In this document: positions 36,116 to 48,323 of the stretch, piece after piece
How positions within the stretch are numbered: position 1 is the stretch's first letter
Layout: each line of letters begins with the position of its first letter
DNA from: Apoderus coryli
Lineage: Eukaryota > Arthropoda > Insecta > Coleoptera > Attelabidae
Direction of reading: 5' to 3'
DNA: 64,000 nt
NCBI GenBank assembly: GCA_911728435.2
Contig: OU452203.1
Coordinates: 20,728,293-20,792,292, forward strand
Made by a program: the position numbers and the translations under genes
Notes under the pieces: generated by a model
What the model saw: the letters and a program-made list of their open reading frames with translations, nothing else
Database searches by the model: none
What the model was told of the DNA's origin: nothing

Positions 36116-36887
36116 CAGGGTGTCCAAGAAAAAAAACTTCTGTGAATAAAATATTAGAAAGTTATTTATTATTCGGGGTTGTTTAAGGGAACTATTACAA
36201 TTTTAGCGAAAAATTAACAGAAGAGCAATTTATAAAAGAAGTAGAATTTTAGTAACGTCCATTAGTCCTATAATCGCCGCTGAAATGAAAAGTGGATAAG
36301 AAAATTCGGTGATTAGGAAATTACGTTTCTTAACTGCTGTCGAGTTATACTGCTTCTCTGATCCTATCAGAAAGGGCCAATGAATAACCGGACTATGTCG
36401 TCCGATCCAACGATTAGGAATATTTTCATTTAACCCTTGTCTTACAGCGTTATGGATAGGTGCTTCATCAAGTTGTATATGTAAATTGTAGTGGTAATTA
36501 AAAGGAACTGCTTCAAGTGCATCGGTAAACAGCATTTAAATTTTCATTATAAAAGTATGGCCCAAAAATCGTGTCATTCAGAATGCCACAGACATTTAGC
36601 TTTGAGGACTATTGTTTCTTACACTCAATTACCCAATGTGGATTATATTCGCTCCACATTCTAGTACCGTCGACACTGTTTGTTTAAGAATCAAGTAATG
36701 CAGCATAGTTTTGAAGGAAGTTGATAAATGCTGCAAAATTCGGTGTTGTGTATCACTGATAGTAAAAACTCGCGAAACTATAATCAAGAAAACTAATGTT
36801 CCAAGTCCTTAATGTGGACAAACAATTCATAATGCTCTACAGATACCGCACTTATTAAAATTTAGAAACGCATTGCAAATAACCCTG
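36116..36887 (-). mobile_element. 772-bp deleted DD41D-like element (tentative bounds)
   Basis: TA-CAGGGTGTCC at 36114-36125 and ACCCTG-TA ending at 36889 bracket a DD41D-like transposase relic. The ends share only about 6-7 bases of inverted repeat, so the bounds are inferred from the CAGGGT-type termini, the TA flanks and the content. Confidence 0.45.
36230..36700 (-). pseudogene. DD41D-like transposase fragment
   Basis: Minus strand, upstream part (about 36700-36545): RMWSEYNPHWVIE, then KLNVCGILNDTIFGPYFYNE, matching the INVWCGILGNHIIGPLFIPG block between the first and second catalytic Asp of the intact protein at 25270. The open part (36535-36230) reads DALEAVPFNYHYNLHIQLDE, APIHNAVRQGLNENIPNRWI and GRHSPVIHWP. 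The second catalytic Asp is present in QLDEAP. The frame then leaves the family before the SPDLTPLD motif, so the third Asp and C-terminus are missing, as is the N-terminal DNA-binding half. Confidence 0.75.
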
Positions 36888-36899
36888 TATATAAAACAA

Positions 36900-37630
36900 A
36901 CCTAGTGACCTTACGCATACAATCAGCAATATCTGTGTATGACGAAACTAGGGAGGAGGCAGCAGCAAAATAATAAATCCGTCTAATCGACTGGAGTGAA
37001 ATTGCCCAACAGTTTATTGGCAAATTTATGAGATCGCGGATAGGCGCACCGCCACGAACCTATACATATATGGCTATATGTAGTATAGCTATATAGCTTT
37101 AGCTAGTTTTGTACATACTTGTGTGTGTGTATGTGTGTGTGTGTGTGGTGGCCCTTCTGGTCCATTTGCCAATTTATATTGGACCGGTGATCCACGTCAC
37201 GCGACCAAATGACCCTTGTGACATGTATGAGATTTGCTACGACGAAATATGTACATACATTTGGCAATTACCTGGGCTGCAAAAGGCATTTATATGGAGA
37301 TGCAATGGCTTTTCCTAGTCTGTGGACTTCAATTACTATTTATTGATACATTTGCATAATTTGTAATATATTCAGTTGCTAAAAGGATTATGCGACATAT
37401 TTTGAGAGGTTTCGAATGTGCCTACTGTGTCTTGTAGATATTTTCTACAAAAGAATAACAATAATTTGTCTATTAACACCCACCGTAAAGGTACTATACA
37501 ATCTCAACCTACATGGAGCTTGTTAACATTTTGTCGACAATTAATTTAAATTTCAAAAATGGTTTGCATACATTATAAGAAGTTGTCTTAACACATTTAC
37601 TTGTTTACTTATTGTGCTGTGTAAGCAACG
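36900..37630. other. Intergenic stretch with (GT)n
   Basis: (GT)n microsatellite at 37119-37147. The segment 36940-37320 is less AT-rich than its surroundings and lacks repeat matches within the window; a 69-aa frame (37109-37318) runs through the microsatellite and is not convincing as a gene. Confidence 0.45.
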
Positions 37631-37639
37631 TGCTCTTTG

Positions 37640-37775
37640 GATAATGACAATCTGCTACAAATCCTTAATGAGGAATCTTCCGCATGTCGTTTGGCATGTA
37701 GATAGCACTTCATAATATGATTGTCCTGCGTAAGTATCACGACCCCATTATTAGGACATTTTCTGGTCACACTGT
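37640..37775 (-). repeat. Partial copy of the 161/174-bp repeat unit
   Basis: The minus strand reads TCCTAATAATGGGGTCGTGA, ACTTACGCAGGACAATCATA, TGCCAAACGACATGCGG and CATTAAGGAT, in the same order as the arrays. On its 5' side it adjoins TATACAGTGTGACCAGAAAA, which resembles a transposon end. A single, diverged unit. Confidence 0.85.
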
Positions 37776-37779
37776 ATAT

Positions 37780-39115
37780 GAACCTTTAGGTGACTTCTTT
37801 GTCCACTTTTATGCCCCTCAAAAACCTGAAAAATAAAATACGTTAAGTTAAGTAATAAACATAGATGTTTATTGATTTATAAAAAATATAAGGATTTATT
37901 TAAGACTTATCTATACTTTGTATCATCTTTTGAATACTACCTGTAGAATTTCTAATATTGTAGATGTCCTAGAGGACTCATTAGAATGAGCACTTTTTTA
38001 GGATTTATAATCGAAAATCAATCATTGGGATTTAATAAACCTAAACCGGTTCGGTTACGTAACAATATATCTTGTTTAGTGGTTTTATCCGTAAGTAATT
38101 TCTTCGCAAGGTTTTTTTACTACCGATCCTTTAACTTATGGTATGCTTCTGTGCGCTAATCATTGTCTCAAGTGCCTTGAAGAGACTGCTGGCCAGCCAA
38201 TGAACTGTGGAGACTAAAACTTTCTTTTTAAAGGTGTCGTTTAAAACTAAAATCCACTTCAACATCTCTCCACAAGGAGCCTCCTTTGACTTTATATCGA
38301 ACCGAAACAGTATAATATGAAATCTGAAACTTCCCTTTCAGGAAATTACATACAAGTTCTGGATTGCATTAAAATAACGCAACATTTTCCCTAGCTAACA
38401 TAAAACTTCTAGTTTATAATGTTATTGTATGTCATATTTTGACAAGGTACAAAATATATATACCAAAATTATTATAATAAACATAAATACAGAAAACTTT
38501 ACTAATGTGTTTAAATTATATTCAGCAAACTTTTGTTTTAAGCTCTATGTAGATGCAAATGTACTAACTACCCAGTCGTATTTCTGTGTTACATTTCTGA
38601 TTTAATTTTTTCTATTGTTTACATAACTGGCATTTTGTAAATGTGGATGCGACTAACAAAACCCCATGAGCAATTTTTCTACTGTAACAACCTTGCACAA
38701 GTTATGTCAAACTTGTCATCAGCAGTGTTTTTTTTTTTTTCGTGAAATTTTTGTACCAACTTAACTCGACATACTCTGTATTATCGTTGCTCTGCAACTT
38801 CTAACTTGTTCTAGAGTTGAAAGTTTAGTGAGTTGTGTGTGTGTGTGTGTGGGTTTGGGAAAAGAGGAGAGTCACTAAATTTATCGTTGACATATTTTAT
38901 AATTTATATGTTGCGATAGAATAGGAATTAAGTGAAACTTTCTCACTCCTTGAATATTTTGATATATTACGTGAGACTGACCCGCTTATTTCCAATGAAT
39001 TTGTAGTCCATGACAAAAACAATGTAAAAAAAAATCTGAAGCTGGTGAACAATAGTGTTTTTTGAGAGAAGATTGGACTTTGTCTCATCAGGATGTATAT
39101 CGTTCAATATATTAT
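37780..39115. other. AT-rich intergenic stretch
   Basis: (GT)n microsatellite at about 38834-38853. No genes recognised. Confidence 0.45.
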
Positions 39116-39120
39116 TAAAA

Positions 39121-39320
39121 CAAAAACGTTCCCGACAAGATATAATATAATCTGGAACCTGCGTAACGATCCAGAATTTTCATAATTATTATTTTCATCA
39201 TTTCCTATAAACTAACCTAAATCAGAAATAACAAAAATTTGCCAGAGCTGGGATTCAAACTCAGACCCTTCCGGGTGCAAAGCGTACGCTCTACCAATGA
39301 CGCCACAGCAGTTATACAAA
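39121..39320 (-). mobile_element. tRNA-derived SINE
   Basis: On the minus strand, a tRNA-like head (about 39309-39235) contains a box A-like TGGCGTCATTGGTAGAGCG and a box B-like GAGTTTGAATCCCAG. The acceptor arms no longer pair well, so it is not a functional tRNA. A body follows, ending with TTATATTATATCTTGTCGGG (about 39149-39130). The copy at 48960-49110 (plus) has a similar head and the same terminal TTATATTATATCTTGTCGGG block at a comparable distance, so the two form one family. Confidence 0.65.
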
Positions 39321-39762
39321 TTATTATTAGAATATAATAAAAGATATTGTCACAATAGTATTCGAAAATTAAGGCAAGCGGCCTCCGTGTTAAAATTAAT
39401 ATAGAATATAGAAAAGGCTTTAAATTTATCAATTAAAGAGATCTTAATGATTCTCCCGCGTAAACGAGTGACGCTCTGTAGTTAAACCGTGTCTCCCAGT
39501 AAATATTGTCTTTATTAGATTTAGAAAACTATTTTAGAATAACAAAGGAGAGTCAAATATATTTTACGAACTTTTATTTAATTAATATAATTTATTTAAT
39601 AGTCAATTTAATAGAAAAGGACTAGTCTCAAAAAATTATTATATATACTATTGTATATTACAATATACCGGGTGTGACAATATAAGTACCAACTACCTAA
39701 CTCGTGAAAATCTAAACGCAATTTTCTCAATTACGAAGGTAAATTTCGTAGATGATTGTATA

Positions 39763-39803
39763 ACCACTGATGATGGGGCTTGAAGCTCCGAAACGGGTTT
39801 GGT
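39763..39803 (+). ncRNA. Hammerhead-ribozyme-like motif (minimal type I)
   Basis: ACCA (39763-39766), CTGATGA (39767-39773), one extra T, stem II GGGGCT..AGCTCC, GAAAC (39790-39794), loop GG, GT, cleavage-site T (39799), then TGGT (39800-39803) pairing with ACCA as stem I. All universally conserved hammerhead positions are present. Stem III is only 2 bp (AC/GT), as in the minimal hammerheads known from Penelope-like elements, which are thought to work as dimers. Downstream GGTGGAGCATTGAC (39818-39831) and ATTAAATTGATTT resemble the sequence after the 44923 copy. Confidence 0.7.
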
Positions 39804-39849
39804 AGTTCGATATATTTGGTGGAGCATTGACTTCAATTCCTATTAAATT

Positions 39850-42160
39850 GATTTAGAGTTGCTTGTTAATTTTAATGTACGCCATTGCGTACAATATAGA
39901 GAAAATGATTCAGGACAAAAAATTGCCCACAAGGATACGAGCTGAACAAAATATATTGGCCAGGACTATGGTTCAGTGGCCATGTCAAATGGAAAAATGT
40001 TAAACACCAACTGCGAACTGCGATATTGGTGGCTCGCGGGCAAAAATATATATATATATGTACACATTTTATATATGCCATGGATTTCTATACTGTTAGG
40101 ACAGTCGCTTTTTACAAATATCGAAATATATATATAAAATACACTTTTATCTTTGTGTATTGAAGGAATTGTGGAAATTGTATAACGCTACGGAAAATAT
40201 CATTTTAGTTTATAATTTGTTTTGAAATGGTGGTATAGGAATATTTCTATTTCTATGTCTATCTGGAACACCAACAAATAGAACGGATACAAATCAATAT
40301 GAGCTATAAGTACGCCCAAGTCGATAGCCTATTTGAAGTATCTAGAGAACGACAAGAAATATATTCTGAAACCTTCGATTTGATGCCAGAATCTAGCTTT
40401 GGAACATTTTTTTACCAGTTGTCAGATCGTGTGATACTGAACGCAACTCTGAAATTTGAAGTAAAACGCCCTATTTATTATTGGATTTTCGGATTCTGCG
40501 TGTTTAACTTACTTTTTTCACACTCTGTATAAAACTCACCAATCTGCGTCAAAATTCAATCAACATACCTTGTATACACCAAATTTGGCTTTTATATTGG
40601 TATGACAACAAATATTTTGTACCTATTTATTTCTTAAATGTGTTTGCTCTGAGAATAATAACCAATAGCCATTATAACATTACGTTACGGTTCGAATAGC
40701 ATGGCCCAATCAACGCTTTTGACCCATTGAGCCAACACAATAGAGATTAAGTTGTTTTAGAGCCATTCGATTGGAAACTACAGGACAACGTGACTACTGT
40801 GTACATTTTGTGACAGGACCTCGACTAGACGGGAAAAATAAAAATATACCGTTCAGTGTGGATGAAAAATCCCACCGCTGATTTTGCATTCTTCACTGTT
40901 GATTTGAAACGGGAATCGGAATAGTTTATTGTACGCGGGCAGGGTGAAAAATAATGCATGTATGTACGGTCTGTATTTAAACCGTGTCTTCCAGTTATAT
41001 ATAAAAAAAAGTACTATTAATAATTAATTAAACTAATGGGGGGACTATACTCTGTACATTTTGAGTTTACTCTGATGTTTTTATTGTGTTGTATTTTTTT
41101 AATCTGTTTTTAAATGTGTGCGATTTTCAACTAAATTTAAGCGGCAATAAAGGCTCCGAAACGTTGCATTTATTGTATAGCTGAATCTTCTATTTTGGAG
41201 TTTAGTTTCTAAATAAAATTAACTATTCATAGAAAAATTGTTATTGATTACACAGAGGGTTGTGTAAATAATTTATTGTGACTCAATTTTTAAACAGCTT
41301 GTAATTTTCTAAATTGTTCAACAATATTATCTAAATTCTTTCTTCTTATTTGTAAAAATCTAAGACAAATATTTCTCTACGAAACCTGAGCAAATCAGGA
41401 TTGAAGATCTATTAATCTACTACAGTAATAAAATACCTGTCACTACAAACTCATTTGTAATGGCATGTACTTAACAATCTACATTCAATCACATATATAC
41501 CAGTGAAAGGTACGAAAGGAAAACAGATTTTCTTAATGTACCATGGTGTAAATAATGTGTCAAAGTTAGCATTGCCAAGCCCCAACACCACTTAGCATAT
41601 TAGTTTATTTTTGATCAATATAACTATCCAAAGATCTTGTACAAATGAAAATACAGACGATGTACTTAATCTAAAAGTACATTTGTATACGAAAATCTCT
41701 GAAACATTGGTTTTTCACTATGCAATTTTGTTGTCATGTCGCCTTAGTTATTGTTCTGTATATATATTTGACTTTGCTGTTTGTCAATTGTAAATAAATA
41801 AATAAATTACGGCTATTTGATCACCAAATTAAATTATAATAACGTCTACACTTCTATAATATAACTAGAATATAAATCCCCTCTTACAAACCATGGTACA
41901 CAGGTTTACGTAATTAGAAAATATATTTAAACTGTAATCCTTTGCGCCTTATATTGCGGATAATATTTATCGGAAAATTAGGAGCAGTCCTTTAGAAGCT
42001 ATTTTAAACGGTATTACGCTTTCTATATGTAATCTGGGATTAGTACAGATTGAACCTACTCCCTACAAGATAAGACACAACTCAAATCAGTTTGATTGAA
42101 TGGATTTCATATCAAACTCTAGCTGCTATGTTTTGTGGAGGCTTTCAAATTATTATTAGA
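39850..42160. other. AT-rich intergenic stretch
   Basis: TTAAACCGTGTCT.CCAGT occurs at about 39482 and again at 40978, a short dispersed repeat. GGCTCCGAAACG at 41150 recalls the second half of the hammerhead-like family but lacks its first half. Frames at 40299-40532 and 41611-41793 are unrecognised. Confidence 0.45.
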
Positions 42161-42165
42161 ACTGT

Positions 42166-42672
42166 TTAATTAATTTCACTTCTCATCCTCTCGGGCATAG
42201 ATTCAATTAAAGAACCAACCGCTTCATTTGTCAGTGCCTGTTCTAACGCAACCAAAGTTGGAAGCTCGCCGTAGTTTTGCCTAACTTTTCTAGGGTTGAG
42301 GTGCGGACTTCTTGGGAGCCAGTCCAATACATGAATGTTAACGACGATTAAATATTGCTTCGTTATTTGTGCTATGTGCGGTCGAGCATTGTCATGCATC
42401 GCGATTTTAGATTCTCCTCTGCTAACCTTCTGCTGGTAAAACTAAGGTACCGTCAACATCTACCTCTCGAAGAACGTGAAGACGAAGAAATCGATTTTCA
42501 ACTGCGTTTGTGGCCCTTCGTCTTCCCTGTCCACGTCTTCTTGAATAAGAACAACTTTATCTGAGTCTTTTTATCGCATCGGAGACCGTACTGCGTGGAT
42601 GACCAAGCCTTTCTGCGATATACCTAATTGGACGGCCATCGTCTTGTAGAGCAACGGCTTGTGGGCTCATCG
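42166..42672 (-). pseudogene. Tc1-like transposase, internally deleted
   Basis: The minus strand starts MSPQAVALQDDGRPIRYIAE followed by RLGHPRSTVSDAIKRLR, the first paired-like helix-turn-helix of Tc1 transposases. A stop and a frame change follow, then RRATNAVENRFLRLHVLR (second DNA-binding subdomain). The text then jumps to HDNARPHIAQITKQYL, NIHVLDWLPRSPHLNPRKV and a C-terminal tail ending MPERMRSEIN, which hold the second catalytic Asp and the region of the third (the usual WPARSPDLNPIE has become LPRSPHLNPRK, losing the final acidic residue). The segment carrying the first Asp is deleted. Non-functional. Confidence 0.85.
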
Positions 42673-42729
42673 TTTTTAAATTCACTTATCGTTTACCAAA
42701 CAACTCCGCAACACCCAACAACACTTAAA

Positions 42730-43555
42730 AAACGCTTCAACAAACTTAAGAATTTACCGCAAATCTGTAATTTGTTGAAAAAAACTTTTTGACATGGAAA
42801 CTGCTAATTCTTTTGTCATCACACATCACAGCCAACTTTACAATAATTTTTCTAACTCTTCTATTGCTCAGTCAACAACTTTGCCGTTACCACAACAAAT
42901 TTAACAATACATTCTATAATTTGATAAATTTGTTCGCTGGAAATTTTTCCCTATAACAAGACCGCAAAGTAATGAAAGCCATTATAATGCAATTTATATA
43001 ATAGGGTACGGTACCTAAGCAGTTTTATAATACAAAACGGCTGTTTAACTAGTCGGGAAAATTTAATAATTTAATTGTTTTCCGCTTAACAGTGAAAAAC
43101 GAGCAAAAATTTGCATGTTTATACCCGGATGCTTGACAATAAGACGAGTTTCGTTTGGTTGTTGGAGAGTTTTATTGTTGTACATTCCGAGTGAAGAAAA
43201 GATTAACGAGAAACAAGTTATATATTCTTTCATTTTCTTCCCTTTCTGCTTGTGATGTAACTAAAGCCAAACTTTTTCTTTTAGAAGTTATCCAACTCGA
43301 ATTAAGTTTGCATTAATACAAAGTTGAGACTGTATCAGAACGACTTCCATTTTGTAGATAAGTTTTTAAATATTTGAAATGAAAGCGAAAGTTTTCTTAG
43401 TATCTAGGTTTGGATAACTATAGAGTAATTTTCGATAACAGCAGAATTAGAAGCACAAGTTATATCTATGCCTTTTTGAGGACCGAACTTAGAACGGTTT
43501 GTCTTACCTGAACGCCAGGCGAATTTTAATAAAATTATTGTATAGGTAGATACAT
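42730..43555. other. AT-rich intergenic stretch
   Basis: The first 150 bp may be the 5' non-coding part of the Tc1-like element. Nothing else seen. Confidence 0.4.
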
Positions 43556-43563
43556 CGCATATA

Positions 43564-43762
43564 CAGGGTGTTTCAAAAAGAAGGCAATATGTAAAAGGTG
43601 ATTTCTTAAGTCATTTTATGAAAAAAAGTCCCAAAATAACATCGTTTTCCTATATACAAGGTGTTAACGATTTTTTTTGTATTCAACGGTTCTTTTTTTA
43701 ATTTAGTCAAGGGGTTAAAAAATAGTAGAAAGTAATATCTCATTTCCAAATCGAATACCCTG
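43564..43762. mobile_element. 199-bp TA-flanked MITE
   Basis: Begins CAGGGTGTTTCAAAAAG and ends in the reverse complement of CAGGGTATTCGATTTGG, with TA at 43562-43563 and 43763-43764. Non-coding. The termini are of the CAGGGTG type shared with the DD41D element. An internal CTATATACAAGGTG at about 43650 looks like a third, damaged end. Confidence 0.6.
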
Positions 43763-43769
43763 TATATGG

Positions 43770-44225
43770 GAACCCCAGAGAGTTCCATAACACCGTCATC
43801 TTAGTTAAAATCTGTTTGAGAAAGTGCTTGACATATATAATCATAGCTGTATATGTAGTAAATTGTGATTTATAATGAAAATTTTTTGTCATTTTGGATA
43901 CAAGCAGAGCGAGCTTACGTTATTATTGTAATATTTTCATCGCAATTTAGCACAACTTGAAAAACGTTTATCCATTCAAAAATTCTTCCTTCCCCATCTA
44001 ACGAGCAGGCATCTACACACGTTCCAGGTAAAGCGAATTATGTTTTCGAGAGCATATGGTAATTTCGTATAATATTAATAAGTGAAAAAGTGTCGTTGAC
44101 ATTGCTAAGATGTCTTTGTCACTGTACACGACAACGGATATATTAAAAATTTAATAAACGATCATCTAACTTACATATACATAAAAAACGTAATATGCCT
44201 CTACTGAAGATGACACCAAATCTGA
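43770..44225. other. AT-rich intergenic stretch
   Basis: No recognisable feature. Confidence 0.4.
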
Positions 44226-44227
44226 CA

Positions 44228-44335
44228 TTGATAATTTTTTACTAAATATAGTAACCAATCAAATTACTTAATTTTAAGTAATGTGTCAAATTTCATCCAA
44301 TCACCTCTGGATTACAGCGATAATACCCTACGATT
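44228..44335 (+). repeat. Solo left end of the Crypton-like element family
   Basis: From TTGATAATTTTTTACTAAAT to CAGCGATAATACCCTAC this matches 48150-48255 almost base for base (differences: one T in the run and a few bases near 44278). The similarity stops abruptly at about 44335, where the other copy goes on to the recombinase gene. A truncated copy. Confidence 0.85.
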
Positions 44336-44339
44336 TTGA

Positions 44340-44920
44340 ATTTAGTAAGTTAACAGAGGAAAAAATGGTTTTCTAAATACAACATAATATTAAAAAACAG
44401 AATGAAAAAAATAACGCTACCCGTATATTATTACGTTGTATCCATAAAGTATAGATGGGCCTGAATAATGCAAGAATCAGGAGACACATTGTCCCAAAGC
44501 AAAACGCATTTTCTGTCGACTATTTCCTCAAGTTATTACACTATAAACTTAAAGTAACGAACTATATACATAGTTGTGTACAATAATATAGATTGGGCTA
44601 GGAGAAAACCAACGGAATGATAAAAAAAGAAATAGCAAAGCACAAAAATATAACAAACTGAAATTGGCCAGATGAAATGCGGAAAAATGGCTTTCGCTAA
44701 AATGGAAATGAAACTTTAGTTGTTCTCAATATTTTCCTATTTTTAAATTGAATTGCATAGGTTGTTATTTTGTAGTATGGTGTGAAGGTGCTGGAATTTT
44801 GAGCAATTTTCTATGTTAAAAAAATTAAAATATATAAAAATTCCTGTTTTCACAAATGAATTTGTATCACGTAATTCAGTTAACCGTCTCGAGATCAATT
44901 TCAATTTTGAATAATTTAAT
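44340..44920. other. AT-rich intergenic stretch
   Basis: May contain the upstream part of the retroelement that carries the hammerhead-like motif at 44923, but no coding motif was recognised. Confidence 0.35.
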
Positions 44921-44922
44921 GT

Positions 44923-44964
44923 ACCACTGATGATGGGAACAGCGAGTCCCGAAACATGTTTGGT
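44923..44964 (+). ncRNA. Hammerhead-ribozyme-like motif (minimal type I)
   Basis: ACCA (44923-44926), CTGATGA (44927-44933), one extra T, stem II GGGA/TCCC with loop ACAGCGAG, GAAAC (44951-44955), loop AT, GT, cleavage-site T (44960), and TGGT (44961-44964) pairing with ACCA. It is the best preserved copy. It is followed by ATTAAATTGATTT and GTGGAGTTGACGAATTTTCA (44998-45017), a block that recurs in altered form after the copies at 10934, 39763 and 63579. The constant layout suggests the end of a Penelope-like or retrozyme-like element. Confidence 0.72.
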
Positions 44965-45029
44965 TTGATGTTTGAAACATATTAAATTGATTTGTTTGTG
45001 GAGTTGACGAATTTTCATTTAAATCATCT

Positions 45030-48000
45030 GATTTGCTCCTCGATATTATGGACTACTTTAGAATAAAAAAATTATATTATTTTCTTTGGTTTTGGAGTTC
45101 AGAAATTATATGAAATTTACTATAATTCGTACATTTTATATTTTTTCAAATATTTATCCATTCTTTTTATTACGGCGTACGTTTCGGCATTTTTTTTCCA
45201 TTTTGCCTACAATCTACTTGTTAATAATGATTTATGATTTAACATATTAAATGACTGTTAATTAATTACTATGAAGCAGTTAATTATATAATATACTTAC
45301 TTAATATTAAATATACTACTCTAATTATTATATCGTTCTTAATAATAGAGTAGGAATATATTTCCCACAATTTCTGATACTCTATTAACAATAGAATGGT
45401 AGTAAACGTCTTAAAGTAATGTTGAGAATACCTAGAAAATCTGCACGTTTTTATTACTGTATTATACAGAAAATTATATGTTGATTGTCTTTTCTAGAAA
45501 CGTAAAATTTTAATTATTCGTATTCTATGAAGGAAATTATCGCTACAAGATTGCCTACCGAGTTGGTTTCCTAAACAATAAACAGCAGTAAAACCTCAAT
45601 GTTGTGAGCAAGCACATCAAAGAAGATTGACATGACACTGTCATTCTGCATAAGAAATAGTTCTCCCTCGGATACCGAATGTAATCTCAGAATTGGTGTG
45701 ATAGATAGAACTCTAGATGGATATTAAATGTTACGAAAACTTTCTATGTGTCTCTTGTCTCTTCCAGTAAAGTTTTCAGTGAAGCTTTTAATACCCACAT
45801 TTATCTTTCTTTTAACTGGTACCAGTACTGTTTTCCAGGATTTTTGCTCACTCTATCATTGTACTGGTATTAAATTCCCTTTTCATGCTATCGCAGAATC
45901 CATAACTCCGTCCCAACGATTTCTTTACTTTTCCAAAAATGAAGAACGAACTGCATGATCAAAGGCTTCAGCTTCCAGAACAAGCAAACGCATATCGAGC
46001 AGCTTGAAGAAGTTCTGATTTTTGCAAATATTAATAGTTTCAGTTTAACTGCGATCACGCAAAGTCGCTCTGAAGAGGCCAGCCGAACGTTAGCTAGTTA
46101 CTTCTCCAGGAATTTTGGTGTCAGAACTACGACTGTGTATCAGATTCAAGCTAAGCTGAGTCCTTCATTGTTTCGAAGAGAGTTGGTAAATACGAACAGA
46201 TCATCAGCATATCGTTGAAAACACCAACCCTTTAAGTGTCATATTTCTCAATTTATTACATAATTTTGTTAATAACCATCCCTTTATTCCGATTTTTGGT
46301 ATACATTTTGTAATGCAAATGTATCCGCACAATTTATTGCAATAAAAATTCCCATCACATTCAGCGATGTGATGCGTTCCAACGTTTATAATGGTATAAT
46401 CTATTAATTAACGTGAATACAAAAAAATATATACACACCGGCGCGAATTAGCCATGCACATAAGCTGTCAAAACAGTTTTTTCCTGTTAAAAGTTGTTGC
46501 AAAAAAAAAAAATCATTATGCTGACGTGTGAATGGTCTTTTCATTTTCATAAAATTAGAACAGAGGGACAGAAGTTGAGGTTAGTAACAATACAATGCGC
46601 AATACGAGGCAGGGATAATACGCACCAATCCCGTTCAATCTGCATAGTCCTCTAAATAGTTATTTTTGTTCCAAGCACCTAAACTGAAGTTTTTCAGGAT
46701 GAGTTATTGTTGTTTCCGGAATAGCAAATAATTCCTGTAAAACTTCATTCAGTTAGATAGAGTTACACTGCTTCAGAACGCTTAAATTTCAATGATTTTT
46801 GAAATCAACAAGTTTGTTAATTTGATAATTTTGTCATGTCATTCGAAGTTTGGCAGATAAATTTGAAAATATTTCAAAATCCTGAATATATTGCAAATAA
46901 GGACAAAGAAACAGTCTTGAATTAACTTTTGGCGAATTTGACATTCAAATGAATTTTTGAATAGGCCATAAAGATTACCAGGGCGACTTTTAGGAACGAG
47001 GCCCTAAATGAGTCCACAAAATTGCAATTTTTGGAATTGTATGGCCAAAGATTTTATCCTATTTTTTTTGCATTTGCGTTTATGGGCGTTGTTTGAAATT
47101 TCTAGAATTGCTGTCAAGAAAATTAACCGACTAAAAATGCTTCTACAAACCTACGAACATTAATAAGATTCATAATGAATACTGGATTTATTTTTACTGC
47201 ATAAAAGATTTTGTTTTCTTTTCATTTAAGCCTTGATATTTTTTTCCTAACTAACTATGTCAGTTTACTTGTGCAATAAACGTTTATTTAAACAAAATTA
47301 AAGTATTTTTACGAGCACGATTAAGTTAGAGGGCCCAATATAGTTCAATTAGAATATTAGAGCCATCTCTCTTCGTTTTGCTTAAAAAGATATAAATAAA
47401 ATCCTAAACGTAATCCTTATAACAAATCTACTTCAATTTCTCAAAAAAATGTTTTTTTCGTATACTTACTGTGTTTTTTCTTGGGACAGCCGAAGACTCC
47501 AATAAGACGTTGCAGCTATTTTTGAGTCCCGGTAAGTTTGCTGCATGAAGATCATAAACTGTTTCTTCTATAACAATTTTGATAAGAAATAAAAAATATT
47601 TGATATGTAATAAAATTCACGAAAGTTTAAACCAAAAGTGTCAGAGCAAAATTTTAATTAAGGTTTTAAAAATTAAGGATGGAATTAAGTCTTCTGTAGC
47701 TAATTCGTCGAGATAACAATATACGAAAATTCTTTTTCAGTTTCAATAATATAGTTGAATTCCGTTATCTCTCCTATATCTCCTTTATTTTCACGGTAAT
47801 AATAGAGAAGGGGGATATAATATAAAAGCTATTAAATATAGACCTTTTTATGTCTCTGTTAGGGAATTTAATATCTCCAACACTGACAGTTGCTATATAA
47901 GCAGAATCGTTACAGTAGAATAGAGGTTGCCCTGCTATTTTTATTATTTTATCTTATCGCTCATTTTTATTATTAGCAGGAGATATTGAACAGAACATTA

Positions 48001-48140
48001 TGGGGTCGTTACTTATGAAAGTTAATTTACTATAATTATTACATGGTAAGGAAGACGTTTTGTAATAATTTTAAAGCATTTTTTATCTGCTTTAGAGCGA
48101 ATAAGGGTTATTTTTGATATTTACCCCCATAATTCTCGAG
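45030..48140. other. AT-rich intergenic stretch
   Basis: Two consecutive plus-strand frames (45728-45958 and 45955-46218, overlapping by four bases) are the only sizeable open stretch. Neither gave a recognisable motif on either strand. The G+C there is somewhat higher than around, so a LINE relic is possible. Nothing else seen. Confidence 0.35.
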
Positions 48141-48323
48141 GAAATTCCGTTGATAATTTTTTTACTAAATATAGTAACCAATCAAATTACTTAATTTTGT
48201 CATGTGTCAAATTTCATCCAATCACCTCTGGATTACAGCGATAATACCCTACATGTGGTGTTTTCAATTTGGTGTTTTTTTTATTAAAAATTAATTAAAC
48301 GTCAAACTGACAACTGGTTTAAA

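Noticed and set aside
41145..41170. Another hammerhead motif (GGCTCCGAAACG)
   Set aside because: No CTGATGA-like element upstream and no pairing partner for stem I.
45728..46218. Two overlapping plus-strand frames as a gene
   Set aside because: No recognisable domain on either strand; both frames are short and could be chance or an unrecognisable LINE relic.
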